Shown: piece after piece, positions 1 to 11,324 of the stretch
Position numbering within the stretch: position 1 is the stretch's first letter
Layout: every line of letters begins with the position of its first letter
Source of the DNA: Chaetomium olivaceum
Taxonomy: Eukaryota; Ascomycota; Sordariomycetes; Sordariales; Chaetomiaceae
Direction of reading: 5' to 3'
DNA length: 64,000 bases
NCBI GenBank assembly: GCA_039881045.1
Contig: JAYWVB010000001.1
Location: 930,001 to 994,000 of the forward strand
Made by a program: the position numbers and the translations under genes
The notes under the pieces: generated by a model
Database searches by the model: none
Told to the model about the DNA's origin: nothing
The model's input: only the letters and a program-made list of their open reading frames with translations

Positions 1-2243
1 TGTGCAGAATCCCTCAAGCGAAAGATGCAGGAGAGTGGCAAATCTTGCTCCGACTTCAACCCGGAGGCTTTCCTGCATATCCAGGGGTGCTATCCTCTCA
101 CAGCCAAGCCGCCCAGCCAGACGATGAGGATACCGCCGCGGTTGTTCTCAGACAGATGCGTCAATGTCTACTTCCAGGAGTGGGCGCCCCTGTTCCCCGT
201 CCTTCACAAACCCACCTTCCTTCGCGTCTACGAGGAATTTGTTGCGGACCCGGAGAAGATCAAGAACAACCATAAACTGGCGCAGCTCTACTTGGTCTTT
301 GGAATCGCGGCTCTATCCGGCGAGCAGCCCGATCTCGACCAGATCGCCGCTTGCGAACAACAATGGCAAAAGTCGCTGGAGGCAGTCCTCATGGACAACA
401 CCATGATGACGCTGCAATGCCTGTTGCTTGCCCTTGTCTACTGCACCATCAGGGCCGACTATAAGAGGTTGCAACATTACAAGGGTATCGCTGTTGGCCT
501 ATCGCTCCGGCTTGGCCTGCATCAGAGTCAAAAACGGTTCTCTTTCGGTGTGCTCACCATTGAAACCCGGAAGAAGGTCTTCTGGACCCTTTACACACTC
601 GATTGCTTCTCTGCTGCTCTCCTGGGTCTGCCGAAGCTTCTAAAAGAGGAAGACGTGCATACAGAGTTCCCCTCGGATACTGACGACGAATACGTAACCG
701 AAAAGGGGTTCCAGCCGAGCCTTCCGGGCGAGGCGACTCGGCTGTCGAACGCCTTGGCTCTCTTCAGAGGAGCCCAGGTCTTAGGCAAGGTTTTGGAGAA
801 GATCTATCCCTCTGCCACTTCTCACGAACTCTCGCTCCAGCAACTGTCTGCTCTTGGGTCAGAACTCGACGACTGGTATGAGAAGCTGCCTTCTCACCTG
901 AGACTCACCTTCAAGCAAGACAAGCCGTCAACCGACATTACCGGCAGTCGGTCACCAATCCTGGTAAGTGGTGGATCGTTGTGGTTCATGACTCCACACC
1001 ACTAACATAGTTCCAGGCGCTTGCATACTACTACACTCGTACTCTTATTTACCGGCCCGCTGTCGTGTCTAGCCTGGGACCGAAGGCTGCTTCTGCGCAT
1101 ATTGCGGTTAGCGAGTCGAGCAAGCACATCATTCAGATCATCCAACTACTCGAGGAAAGGAGCATGTCGTTCGCTTTCTGCCTCAACAAGGCGGACACGG
1201 TTGTTCTTTGCGGCATGGTTCTACTGTACCAAACGCTGGACCTCAAGCAGGACAGCAAGATGCTGAAAGACAACGAGAAGCTGGTGAATGACGTGATCAA
1301 GGCCGCCGACAAGGCAAAGGCTCCCGGTTGCTACGATTTCAAGCGAATTGCAGCAATGGTAGTTACCGTCGATGAGCCGGAACCGCAATCGCTACCCACG
1401 CCCCCCAGACACAGCCCGGATGCCTGTCTCGCCGCTCCCCCGACACAGCGGATCACGGGCAATGCCGGCCACAAAACACACACGGCATTTGGGCGCCATC
1501 TCGCTGCTAGCATGAGCGAGACCGATCTTCTACTACAGCAAGAGAAGCTCCGCAGGATGACGATGCCGCATCCTCCGCACCACCGAGCGGAGCAGTTAAC
1601 CCCGCGTTCAAGAGGATCTTTTGACAGCCCGCGGCCGACCGTCCCCCTCTCGCAACGCGACCACCGACTATCCCTCAGCCAAGCCCACGCCGCACAAGCA
1701 GCAATGCTCCGCCTATCAACTTCACCAAACGTAAAACACCACACTATGGACTACCTCCACCTCGATTCCCACTCACAGCCACCCTCCTCCCCCGCCCAGA
1801 CCCGTGGCGGTCTCCACCTTTCAACAACAACCCAAGCGCACCAAGCCCAGCTCTACTCCCAGCTCCAAAAGGGATCCGACGTCTCGACCGCCGAGTGGGA
1901 GGCCTTGCTCGGCTCGATCGAGGGCGGGCAGCTCAACGTGTACGACGCCATCTACGGCGGCCCCGGGCTGGCGCTGGCGGAGACGCCCACGTCGGCAACG
2001 ACCAACCATACCGCGACGACGTGGTCACCCGACTCGTGGGACTTATCCCAGTTCAACCTGAGCGAATATGGGCCGGGCGCTGACGTGGGTGCGGGTTCGT
2101 CGCACAGCCTGAGCGAGGACAGTTTGAGCTCGAGTGATGATTTGGTTAGTGTGGAGAGTGCGATGGATTATAGGGGCGGCATGATGCCGGTTACGACGGC
2201 GGATGGGTTTGTGCTGGATGGGTTGGATGGGTTTAGGCTCTGA
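1..2243 (+). CDS. Fungal-specific transcription factor (fungal_trans domain), 5' end outside window
   Basis: Partial gene: the frame is open from base 1, so the start codon and the expected N-terminal Zn2Cys6 DNA-binding cluster lie upstream. Exon 1 runs to 963, a 53-bp intron spans 964-1016 (GTAAGT donor, CTAAC branch site, CAG acceptor), and the last exon is 1017-2243, giving about 729 visible residues. The first 380 or so match the middle-homology region of fungal Zn2Cys6 regulators, with the landmarks YFQEWAPLFPVLHKPTF, RLGLHQSQKRF and VFWTLYTLDCFSAALLG. The C-terminal 300 residues are low-complexity, rich in Ser, Pro, His and Gln, and end in an acidic stretch that could be an activation domain. 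The family role is nuclear DNA-binding regulation of transcription. I cannot tell which regulator it is or what it controls. No downstream partner gene is close. Confidence 0.85.
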
Positions 2244-4133
2244 GATGGGGGTGTAGCTTGGGGGTTTACGACAACGGGTTGTTTGGGTTTATGAGGGGGA
2301 ATCTGGATGGGAAAGGAAGGAAGCTGATGCTACATTTTGGTTGCGCCAGTTGCGTCAATTGGGGTTTTCGTTTTGCGATATCTATTGCTGGCGTCTGAGG
2401 GACGGTTGTTACCTATACCTACTCGTTGGGGGTACGGCGTGGAGCGTGGAGATGTTGGGATCTTGGATACGGTTTGTGCACTGGGGGTCTCTTAACAGGC
2501 CGGGGCTTATTTTGTGGTATTTGGTTTTTTGGGATGAATCTACTTGGGATATCAACAACGGTTTATTTACCGTCTGATCTTTGGATATTCACCTTTCTCT
2601 GTCGTGGATGTTAAAAAGGGCTTTACTAGCAACTCAAAAACGAGGATACCAAATCACATCATCACTTGGATGCTTGGCTTGAACCGTGTGACCACCAAGA
2701 CATCGTGATCAATACTTGGCTGGATGGACCCGCCTGTTTTCTGTTGGGGGGCTCGGTGGATCAATCACCGAAGTCGGTAGTATCTTCCCTTGCTCTCCAC
2801 AACCCCACTCACCACGCCGCCCTGCCCGGGGATTCACGGACTGCTTGACTCGAGTGGATCAAGCATCTCCGTTCCGGTGGGGATCTTGCCGGAGGGTTTG
2901 GATGTTGTCTGATTGGGTTGGGGGATTTAACGGGGGAAGCCGGTTCTTTACCGGCTGGTGCTGGGTTGTTCACACAAAGTTGTGATGTGCGGTGGCGGTA
3001 GCGATGGTGTTTCGAAATCGCTCGACAACTCACTATCGATCGAGCTCCACTAGTCTAAGGATAACTAGTCTGCCCAACTGCCGAGCCATGGATACCCCCT
3101 TTTGTCAACTACCGGGTGGCTGATCGGGGGGCTTTTATTTTATCAGGGGGGGAAGGTCTCTGGTGCGGTGCGGGGAGTTGTGATGGTCGGGATAGTCAGG
3201 GGCAGAGACAAAGTGTCTCCGGAAAGGTCGCCTTGACTCGCAGACAGTGATGAACTGCATGGATACGGGAGTGTTCCTGGCACGGCTGGCTGGCTTACTT
3301 GTCAAGGATCCGGGATGTGGGCGGGTTGGTTGATTGATGATGGGATGGTCGGCGATGATAGGGCATAAGTTGACTATGGTATGTATGGACATACATACAT
3401 GTATGTGCATGACCGTGCGTTTCCTCTCCGTCTTCCCGCGTCCCCCCGTCCCCCGTCCCGTCGAAGGAGCACACCGTCTCCCGGGGGCGAGCTTCCGTCG
3501 GCGCAAACATACAACTCCATGTGGACTATGCATACATTCCAGGGGTATGTACAGTACATGCACCTTGCACCTTGCAGGCTGTACCTTTTATGCTCCCCAC
3601 ACGTGCGGGCGATAGCCGTGTGTAACGCTGCGACGAGCGGGTGGTGTTTAGGCTAAACTGCCCGGAGGGTTGGGGGGTTAGTTTGCCTTGGACCGAAGTG
3701 TGTTCCGTTTCTGGTGGTTTTCGTTCTCCATGGTTGGTACATGTACATATTTGGGGATGTCCAGCAGGTCGGGATGCCCTGAGAGAGAACAGCGACAGCT
3801 GGTGTCTGGTGGCGCCTTATGACCCATCGAAGCCCCACGTGGGAAAAGGAGCTGATCCGAATGCGGGAACCGGTAGGCCGGCGTTAGTGGGGCTTGAACC
3901 CCGTGGCCTATCTCCGCTGCCGGGCTTGGAATGTGCCCGGAACCCGAAACGCCACTGTGAAGGCACGAAGGGTGACGAAGTTGCCGAGAACGTGCTCTTG
4001 GTTCTGGCTTCTTAAAACCTTGGCCTGTGAGGCTGGAGGGTGGATTCATCCAAAGTCACTCGTTTTGTTCCAAGTCGAAGTAAATCTTACTAAAGTTAAT
4101 CTGTATTCATCCATCATCCATCCACTCATCCAT
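2244..4133. other. Gene-free interval between transcription factor and GDPD gene
   Basis: Only short open frames with no recognisable protein are present. A perfect 14-bp palindrome lies at 3393-3406 inside an ATAC/GTAT-rich patch (3376-3410). The distal part should hold the GDPD promoter. Confidence 0.6.
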
Positions 4134-5479
4134 ATGTCGCCCGAAGAGATGCCCCTCCTCCAAGACGGGGCGCTGCAGGCCAGCGCCTCAGGTATGTCCC
4201 GTTACGCTGCCCCACTCCGGGCACTCCCCGTGCCGCACCGACCGGGTTAGGTTCCGAACGGACGCTGACCCCTGTTGCCGTGCCATAAGCGCCCATCCCG
4301 GGCATGATAGGCGACGCCGCATCCGGCTCCGGAAAGCCACGGCTGCCGCAGAACATCGGGCACCGAGGTTACAAGGCAGCGTTCCCGGAGAACACCATGG
4401 CCGCGTTCCACGGCGCCGTGGTGGCCGGCGCACACGCGCTCGAGACGGACCTGCACTTGTCTCGCGACGGCGTGGTCGTACTGTCCCATGTGAGCATCCC
4501 ATGTAAAACAACAGACACTCGACGGGTCCCTCTACCCGTCCTGGTGCACCTCCACCGAGTGACTACGCGGTGTGACAACAACGGCTGATGACAGCAACCC
4601 TTCCCCTTCCCCCCCTCCTTTAGGACGCGACCCTCAAGCGCTGCTTCGGCATCGACACCAAGATCGCCGACTGCGACTGGTCGTACCTGCGCACACTGCA
4701 GACGCTGCAGGAGCCCCACCAGGGCATGCCCCGACTGTCCGACCTGCTCGAGTGGCTGGCCCGGCCAGAGCTGGCGTCCATCTGGCTGCTGCTGGACATC
4801 AAGACCGACGACGACCCGGACCTGCTGCTGCCCGCCATCGCGCGGACCATCGCCTCCGTTCCGCCGTGGGAAGGTGGGGAGGGCTGGAAGGAGAGGATCG
4901 TCGTCGGGGCTTGGAATGTACGAACCCCTTTTTTCATACTATTCCACCCCTATCCCTTCGCCAACTCACACCCGCTAACCTGCCAAACAGGAGAACTACA
5001 TCCACCACGCGCGCCTCCACCTCCCGGGCCACGCCCTCGCCTACATCGGCTTCTCCTTACTCTACGCGCGGCGGTTCCTATCCGACAAGCACGCCGACGT
5101 GCACTTCAACCTGTTCCAGCCGAGCCTGGTCGGCCCGCTGGGGGCACGCTTCCGGCGGGCGGTACGCGAGCGGGGGCGCAAGCTGTTCGTGTGGACGGTC
5201 AACGAGGAAGGGTGGATGGAGTGGGCGGTGCGCAAGGGCGTTGATGGCGTTATCACTGATGAGGTTGGGAGGATGAGTGGGGTGCTGGATCGGTTGGGGG
5301 CTGCTGGTGGTGTTGCCCCTGGGGGGACCAAGTGGCGGCCGCGTGCGGTGCGGCTGTATGCCCGGGCCGTGGTCTGGCAGGCCGCGGCGTTGTTGTTTTC
5401 GCTGTTGCTGTGGCGCCGGCTGAATACCCTGGGTTCGAGGAGGAAGCCTAACGGTGTGACGGTGCCCGGGAAGAGGTGA
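4134..5479 (+). CDS. PGC1: Glycerophosphodiester phosphodiesterase-family phospholipase, C-terminal membrane anchor (Pgc1-like)
   Basis: Four exons: 4134-4191, 4290-4489, 4624-4917 and 4991-5479, all with GT-AG introns and consistent phases, encoding 346 aa. The GDPD signature is clear: IGHRGYKAAFPENT (catalytic His-Arg and Glu), ETDLHLSRDGVVVLSHD (metal-binding Glu-x-Asp and the second catalytic His, split by intron 2), and LLDIKTDD. The end of the barrel (FVWTVNEEGWMEWAVRKGVDGVITD) is also intact. Near the C-terminus RAVVWQAAALLFSLLLW is a single hydrophobic segment followed by basic residues, the tail-anchored arrangement of yeast Pgc1, which degrades phosphatidylglycerol in mitochondria and lipid droplets. 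Length also fits Pgc1 (about 320 aa). The family is certain. Pgc1-type substrate preference is inferred from length and anchor; a plain glycerophosphodiesterase is the alternative. Confidence 0.9.
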
Positions 5480-5981
5480 TTGGCTTTGTGCGGGCGTTTA
5501 TCGGTAGGAATGTGCACTTCGCCCATGAGCGGGTGGTTGATGTCACCCTTTGTTGGAGCATGCTGGTTTCGGTTGGATGGCAGCCTGGGATCGAATTAGA
5601 GCCTCGCGGGTACCACCACACCATATGCAGAAATATCCTGCGGGGTCTAGGTAGACATGGTGATATCCGTGTGTTGTGTAATGGCAGCTTCGGCAAGACC
5701 TCCATCATGACATGCCGGCGAGCGGCTAGAAGCCGGTCTACGGCCACTCAATGCTTGCCACGGTGTTATCCGGGTATAGTTCTGGCTCAGCACTTCTACA
5801 TCGCCGGCGAGTTAGTGTTGTCACACAGAACTAGGCAGTATCGCTCCGGCACTCAGCGCAAAATTGAGGTAGCCTCTTGTTCGTAATAATATATAAGACG
5901 AGGCGGGAAACCCGCAGGCTTGGGAACCACGGCCCTTCGTCGCCATACACCAACTTGCCGAAAACACAACCGAGCTGGATA
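5480..5981. other. Intergenic, 3' of GDPD gene and 5' of Cys-rich gene
   Basis: About 500 bp without a supportable gene or repeat. Confidence 0.5.
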
Positions 5982-6896
5982 ATGATGTCTCACGCCGTCC
6001 ATTTTATCTTCTCCGAGGCGAATAAGAGGGCTAGCCAGCACCCCTCAGCTTGCATTGTCAATGACGTCCATCTCGGCGGGAGAGGTGTCTGCGGCCGGGT
6101 CGCCGCCAAGGGCCGGGAGAGCATTGAGCCCGTATGTATCGGCCATCTCTGCAGATACAAACGCTCCAACGGGCGCCGATGCACCAGGACGCCTTTAAGT
6201 CTCGCCCATGGCGATATTGACCCGCTTATGGGCTGGCTCCTCAACCCAGAGCAGTCGGTATACTGCGAACGCCACGAGCGGCACAACTGCATGGGGTTCC
6301 TCCAGGGCGCCGTGCGGTGTCCCGAGCCCAAGACACAAGGGAGAGAGTACTGCTCGGCCCACGCGGCCACGCTGTGCAAGTGGAAGGCGAACGATGGCTC
6401 GCTGTGTGCCGCGGAAGCCGGTAGAGACCCAGGATACTGCACGACCCATTGCTGGTGCGAACCATCCCCGCCCTCCCTCTCTCAAGACTCATGAGAGGGC
6501 ATCCGGATGAGCTAACTCAACATACTCACACGCATCAGCGCAATCGCAACCGATCAAGACCAGTGGTGCCCTAAGCCTCGTTCCCGCTCGTCCATATTCT
6601 GCAAAAGCCACCGGTGCGTCTGGAGGAACGGCGAAGGCAAGCAATGCCCTAACACGTCCTATCCCAACACCGGCGGGGCGTGTGCGCCTCACACTTGTGA
6701 GAAAGACGGCTGCGGAAACGGAGCCATGGACGACTTCGACCGTTGTTCAGACCATATTTGCGCGTTCCAGCGCCCCGACCAGCCGAGCGACTTCCCCGTC
6801 TGCCCCGGCGAGCCGATCCCGGGGCAGCCTTTTTGTGAGTCCCACGACCGCTATGTTCGGTTGTATGAGCGGGCTATGTTGGATGTCTTCTCTTGA
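5982..6896 (+). CDS. Cysteine/histidine repeat protein, function unknown
   Basis: Two exons, 5982-6454 and 6539-6896, joined by an 84-bp intron with a CTAAC branch site; the junction falls inside a Cys codon. The protein is 276 aa. I chose ATG 5982 because it is the first of two adjacent in-frame ATGs; upstream extension offers only non-ATG starts. From residue 48 onward it repeats a unit in which a Cys is followed 7-20 residues later by a Cys, then by a [Y/F/W]-C-x2-H element. Examples are YCERH, YCSAH, YCTTH, FCKSH and FCESH, with CAPH and CSDH variants. At least seven units can be counted. The spacing resembles tandem zinc-binding knuckles such as the C3Hc3H-type potential DNA-binding domain, so structural zinc binding is likely. 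No enzyme motif, signal peptide or membrane segment is visible. Cellular role unknown. Confidence 0.75.
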
Positions 6897-7460
6897 ATAG
6901 GCATCATGGTAGTTATGATATGGTATGGTGACTGGTCACATTTCCTGATGGTTGTTTCGGGTGGTGACATTGGAGAAGAAATATTCCCGCATCGGAATAC
7001 TGTTTTCATCGATGAGAGAAAAATGGTCCGTATCGGGAAACAAAAGTGTTCAGTAGTATCAAATTTTGAAAATTATGTTTGTTGGCGGCGGGGAAATTGA
7101 TGAGAGATGAGGTGTGGAAGGGAACGTTGTTGCCGGATGGATCTCCACGCAAGTTCGGACCAATTTCCGCCCCGTCGGCGGCTTGGCCCCACCAAATCAC
7201 AGAAAATCCCCGGCTTATCGCCCGGTCTCAGGGCTTAATTGACTTTATCTCCGGGCTGACGTGGGCACTGCGGCGCCTGGACTCAGCCCACTGCAGCAAA
7301 TAGATGCGCTGAACATCGGGGGTTCGGGATCGCAATGCTCCGCCGACAACGCCTCATCATAGTTTAATATTAATATACAAGTCGAACCCAGAATGTAGAA
7401 CATTTCCGTGTTTTAACACTTTACACCGGTTTTTTACTCTGATTTCTAGGATCCTCAACA
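6897..7460. other. Intergenic, promoter region of the lipase gene
   Basis: About 560 bp, AT-richer than the flanking coding sequence, without a convincing open frame. Confidence 0.5.
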
Positions 7461-8909
7461 ATGGCAGAAGAATACTCGGGCGGAAACCCAGAAGCCGATC
7501 ACCTTGTCGTGCTTGTGCATGGGGTAAGTCCCTGTCGCATCGCAAACCTCATGCGCATGGTAACTGACGTCGAAATGTGCGATCTATAGCTATGGGGCAA
7601 TCCCAACCACATGGCGTCCGTCGCCAAAGCCTTACGAGCACAATATCCCCCCGAGCAGGTCTACATCCTCCTTGCGAAACGCAACAGCGGGTCCTTCACC
7701 TACGATGGCATCGAACTCGGCGGCGAGCGCGTGTGCCTTGAGATCGAGGAGGAGCTGGAGGTGATTAAGAGCAAGGGCGGTAACATCAAAAAGATCAGTA
7801 TCGTGGGGTACTCCCTGGGAGGGCTTGTCGCGAGGTATGCGATCGGCCTGCTCTTTGCGAGGGGCGTTCTGGACAAACTCGAGTGCATGAACTTCACGGC
7901 GTTTGCCAGCCCCTTTCTAGGGGTACGAACACCACTCCGCGGGTGGGCGAACCAGATCTGGAACGTCTTGGGCGCGCGGACGCTCTGCATGTCGGGCCGC
8001 CAGCTCTTCGGCATCGACAAGTTCCGCGACACGGGCAAGCCCCTAATATCCGTCCTAGCCGACCCCAACTCCATCTTCATGTCCGGCCTCGCCAAGTTCA
8101 AGCGCCACACCCTCTACACCAACATCACCAACGACCGCAGCGCCGTCTACTACACCACGGGCATCACCAAGACCGACCCCTACACGGACCTCTCCAAAGT
8201 CACCGTCAACTACCTCCCCGGCTGGGACGACGTGATCCTCGACCCGACCGACCCCGTCTCCTCCACACCCCCGCCACTCCCAACCGAACCCGAGACCCTC
8301 AAAAGCAGCGTCGAGAAATGGGCAAAACGCGTCCCCTTCATCGCAGCCCTAGTACTGTTCATCCCGCTGGGCGTGGTCGCCTTCCTGATCAACTCGGCCA
8401 TCCAGACGGTGCGGTCGTCGCGGCGCGTGCGGCTGCACGAGCGCGGCCTGGCGGGGATCCGCGTGCAGGACTTCCGCGTCAACCTGTGGATCAAGGAGAT
8501 CCGCGAGGCGGTGGAGGACGCCTACGAGAACCTGAGCAGTTCCCAGAACCAGGCGTATCTGGTCAATGAGGACGACGGGTCGTCGCTGTCGTCGTCGGCG
8601 TCAGCCTCGGCGGGTGAGGAGGAGGAGGATGGGGAAGACGGCGATGGGCAAGGGGGTGCGAGGAAGATCCTCGCGCTGGAGCGGAAACGGTCGCGCACGC
8701 AGGAGGGCGGGTTCCCGACGCTGGCGCTGGCCGGATATCAGTTTGCGGCGATCGACGCGCTGGATAAGCTTGGGTGGAGGAAGTATCCGGTGTGGATCCA
8801 CAAGCATCGCCATAGCCATGCGGCTATCATTGTGAGGATGGAGAAGGAGAGTTTTGCGGAGGGCGGGGTTGTGCTGCGCCATTGGGTGACGGCTGAGTTT
8901 TTGGTTTGA
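7461..8909 (+). CDS. DUF676 serine lipase/esterase (Lpl1/Rog1 family)
   Basis: Exon 1 is 7461-7523 (21 codons), the intron 7524-7589 has a GTAAGT donor and TAG acceptor, and exon 2 is 7590-8909; the protein is 460 aa. The join makes the family motif HGLWGN, the oxyanion-hole region of these alpha/beta hydrolases. The nucleophile elbow GYSLGG is at about residue 93-98 (Ser about 95). The NDRSAVYYTTGI segment carries the likely acid, and HKHRHSHAAII near the C-terminus the catalytic His. A hydrophobic stretch at about 270-293 (FIAALVLFIPLGVVAFLINSA) could anchor or embed the enzyme at a membrane or lipid droplet. An acidic low-complexity insert at about 360-385 separates the anchor from the His-bearing end. 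Yeast relatives include the lipid-droplet phospholipase Lpl1 (about 450 aa) and Rog1. Exact substrate is not deducible. Confidence 0.88.
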
Positions 8910-9560
8910 TTTTGGGTTTGGTTTAGAGGGGGACAGCGGGTTAATAGTTGGGATGTCATCGGGATTTGGGTTGGATTCATGGGCAAGCGGGTTGGCGTTG
9001 GTGGTGTTTTGATAGCGCGGAGAGGCTGGCTAGAAGCGGCGTGGAGTTACGGACTTGGAGAGTATCATAATTTTTAGCCCTAAGGTAAAGAGTCGACCTC
9101 TAACTCATGGTTACACTTCTCGTGCCAACTTTCTCGCGGCGATCAAGCTGCCATCAGGGTTGGGGTTATATGCGGGAAGATACGCTGTAAGTTCAGCTGG
9201 CGTCTCCAATGGAATCCAGCAAAGCGCCATAATTAATTTTGGGATCTCTCTGGCGCCGAGAAAGATATAATATCAAGCTGTAAATATAGCCTTGGACTCT
9301 GAGTGAGAGGGGCCAACTCTGGTGTCCATCAAGGTTGTTTCCTTTCAACATGCGCTGACCAGTGATATTGTTCGTAATGAGGCTGTCCTTCCATTTTGGG
9401 TTAGTGCCGGTACCGGCCGACCCGACAGTCTGGGCAGGGGTCTCGATAAAATGAACGGGGCAAAAGGCAGCAACTCTCAAGAAGCATCCTACCAGCCAAA
9501 TCAGAGAAGCACTCGCTCAACCTTACCTTGAGAAAGTGCACCTAAATAAATTGCGGTCGC
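8910..9560. other. Intergenic, upstream of endonuclease III gene
   Basis: 650 bp without a supportable gene; short frames only. Confidence 0.5.
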
Positions 9561-11324
9561 ATGTTTAGAATCATGCGGCCCTCACGCGTTACAAAAGAAA
9601 CGTCCAAGTACTTCGACACCCCCTTTTCGACCCCCCGCCGCTCGACTCGGTCCTCCACCCTCGCACGCTTCGCTTGGGCCGGCGCAAACGATAGCCCAGC
9701 ACCGGGCCCTAGCAATAGCAATGACGCTCCAGAGGTGACACTGGGCTCTGACATTGAAGATGCCGTCAAGCCGACGCCCGCGCGCAAGCGCAAGCGCACC
9801 GAGACAGTGACCCAGACAACTCCTCGGCGAGTGTCAGCGAGGACGGCAAAGGTCGAAGTCAAGACAGAAATCGAGGCTGAGATTAAGTCTAAGATCAAAT
9901 CTGAGATCAAGTCAGAAGAGCCCAGCTCCGACGACGAGAAGCCAGAGACCAAACCCAAACCCCGCGGCCGCGTGCGCAAGCCCGCGCGCAAAGTAACCGA
10001 CGCAGCCACGGGCACCGTCACCGTGACACCCCCCACCGACTGGGAAGAGATCTACGACCTGGTCAAAGAGATGCGGCTCACGGGCCCCGCAGCCAACGCG
10101 GCGGTGGACACGATGGGGTGCGAGCGGCTCGCGCTGCCCAGCGCCAGCGCGCGCGACCGGCGCTTCCACACGCTCGTCGCCCTGATGCTGTCGAGCCAGA
10201 CCAAGGACACGGTCAACGCGGCCGCCATGGCCCGCCTGCAGACCGAGCTGCCGCCGTACGAACCGGGGGCCCCGCCCGGTCTGAACCTCGAGAACATGCT
10301 GGCCGTCGACCCGGTTCTGCTGAACGAGCTGATCGGGAAGGTCGGGTTCCACAATAACAAGACAAAGTACGCAGCGGCCTGCCTCCCACATCACATAACC
10401 CCCCCTTCCTCCTCCATAACTCCATGTTGCTAACCTAACCCACCCCGGCGCCAAAGATACCTCAAGACCACCGCTGCCCTCCTCAAATCCCACTTCAACT
10501 CGGACATCCCCCCGACCATCGCCGGCCTGACTTCCCTCCCGGGGGTCGGCCCAAAAATGGCCCACCTCTGCATGAGCGCGCCGAACGGGTGGAACCGGGT
10601 GGAGGGCATCGGCGTCGACGTGCACGTGCACCGCATCACCAACCTGTGGGGGTGGCAGTCCCCTCCGTCGCGCACGCCCGAGGAGACGCGCGCCGCGCTG
10701 GAGTCGTGGCTGCCGAGGGAGAAGTGGCGCGAGGTGAACTGGTTGCTGGTCGGGTTGGGGCAGAGTGTCTGCTTGCCGGTGGGGAGGCGGTGTGGGGAGT
10801 GTGAGGTCGGGTTGAGGGGACTGTGTAAGAGCGCGGATCGGGCGAAGGTGGCGGCGGGGAGGAGGAGGAGGGAGGAAGAGGGGGTCAAAGTGGAGGTGAA
10901 GGGGGAGGTGAAGAGGGGTATAAAGAAGGAGGAGGAAGCTGTGGTAATGGAGGATGTGATAAAAAATGAGGTAAAGGGTGAGGTGGGAGCGGAGATGGAA
11001 GAGGGGGCAAAGGAGGAGGAAGCTGTGGTGGTGGAGAATGTGGTGAAAAATGAGGTGGGAGAGGAGATGGAGGAGGAGGCAAAGGAGGAGGTGAAAGAGA
11101 CGGTGGAGGAAGACGTGAAGGAGTTGGAAGCGGAGGTCAAGGGGGAGGTGAAGGACGAGGGTGTAAAGATAAAGGGGGAGAGAGTGGTGATGAGGGCGAA
11201 AAAGGAGGAGAGTGAGGAGAAGGTAACGGTAGAAGTCAAGAAAGAAGAGGGACACGCGGTGGTTGACGAGGTTGCCGATAAAGCACGGTTGGGAAGTCCA
11301 CGGGTAAAAGAGGAGGAAATGTGA
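9561..11324 (+). CDS. NTH1: Endonuclease III homologue (bifunctional DNA glycosylase/AP lyase) with long charged tail
   Basis: Exons 9561-10366 and 10457-11324 join in frame within a Lys codon, encoding 557 aa. ATG 9573 is an equally plausible start. Residues 1-155 are basic and low-complexity, with KIKSEIKSEE-type repeats, and probably hold nuclear or mitochondrial targeting signals. The HhH-GPD core follows: LMLSSQTKD, then the helix-hairpin-helix LPGVGPKMA with the catalytic Lys at about 302, then VDVHVHR with the catalytic Asp at about 323. A four-cysteine [4Fe-4S] motif (C-x6-C-x2-C-x7-C) comes next; bacterial and human enzymes have x5 in the last gap. The family removes oxidised pyrimidines and cleaves the abasic site. 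After the cluster, about 165 residues are almost wholly Glu, Lys and Val, in degenerate EVKxEV units, roughly doubling the length of ordinary Nth proteins (about 210-310 aa). Confidence 0.92.

Noticed and set aside
3880..3910. GGGCTTGAACCCC, tRNA-like on the minus strand
   Set aside because: Only three of five stem pairs form and no other tRNA arm is present.
9912..11255. 447-codon minus-strand frame opposite endonuclease III
   Set aside because: It is the complement of the polypurine coding tract, rich in Leu, Pro and His with no domain, while the plus strand has clear Nth motifs.
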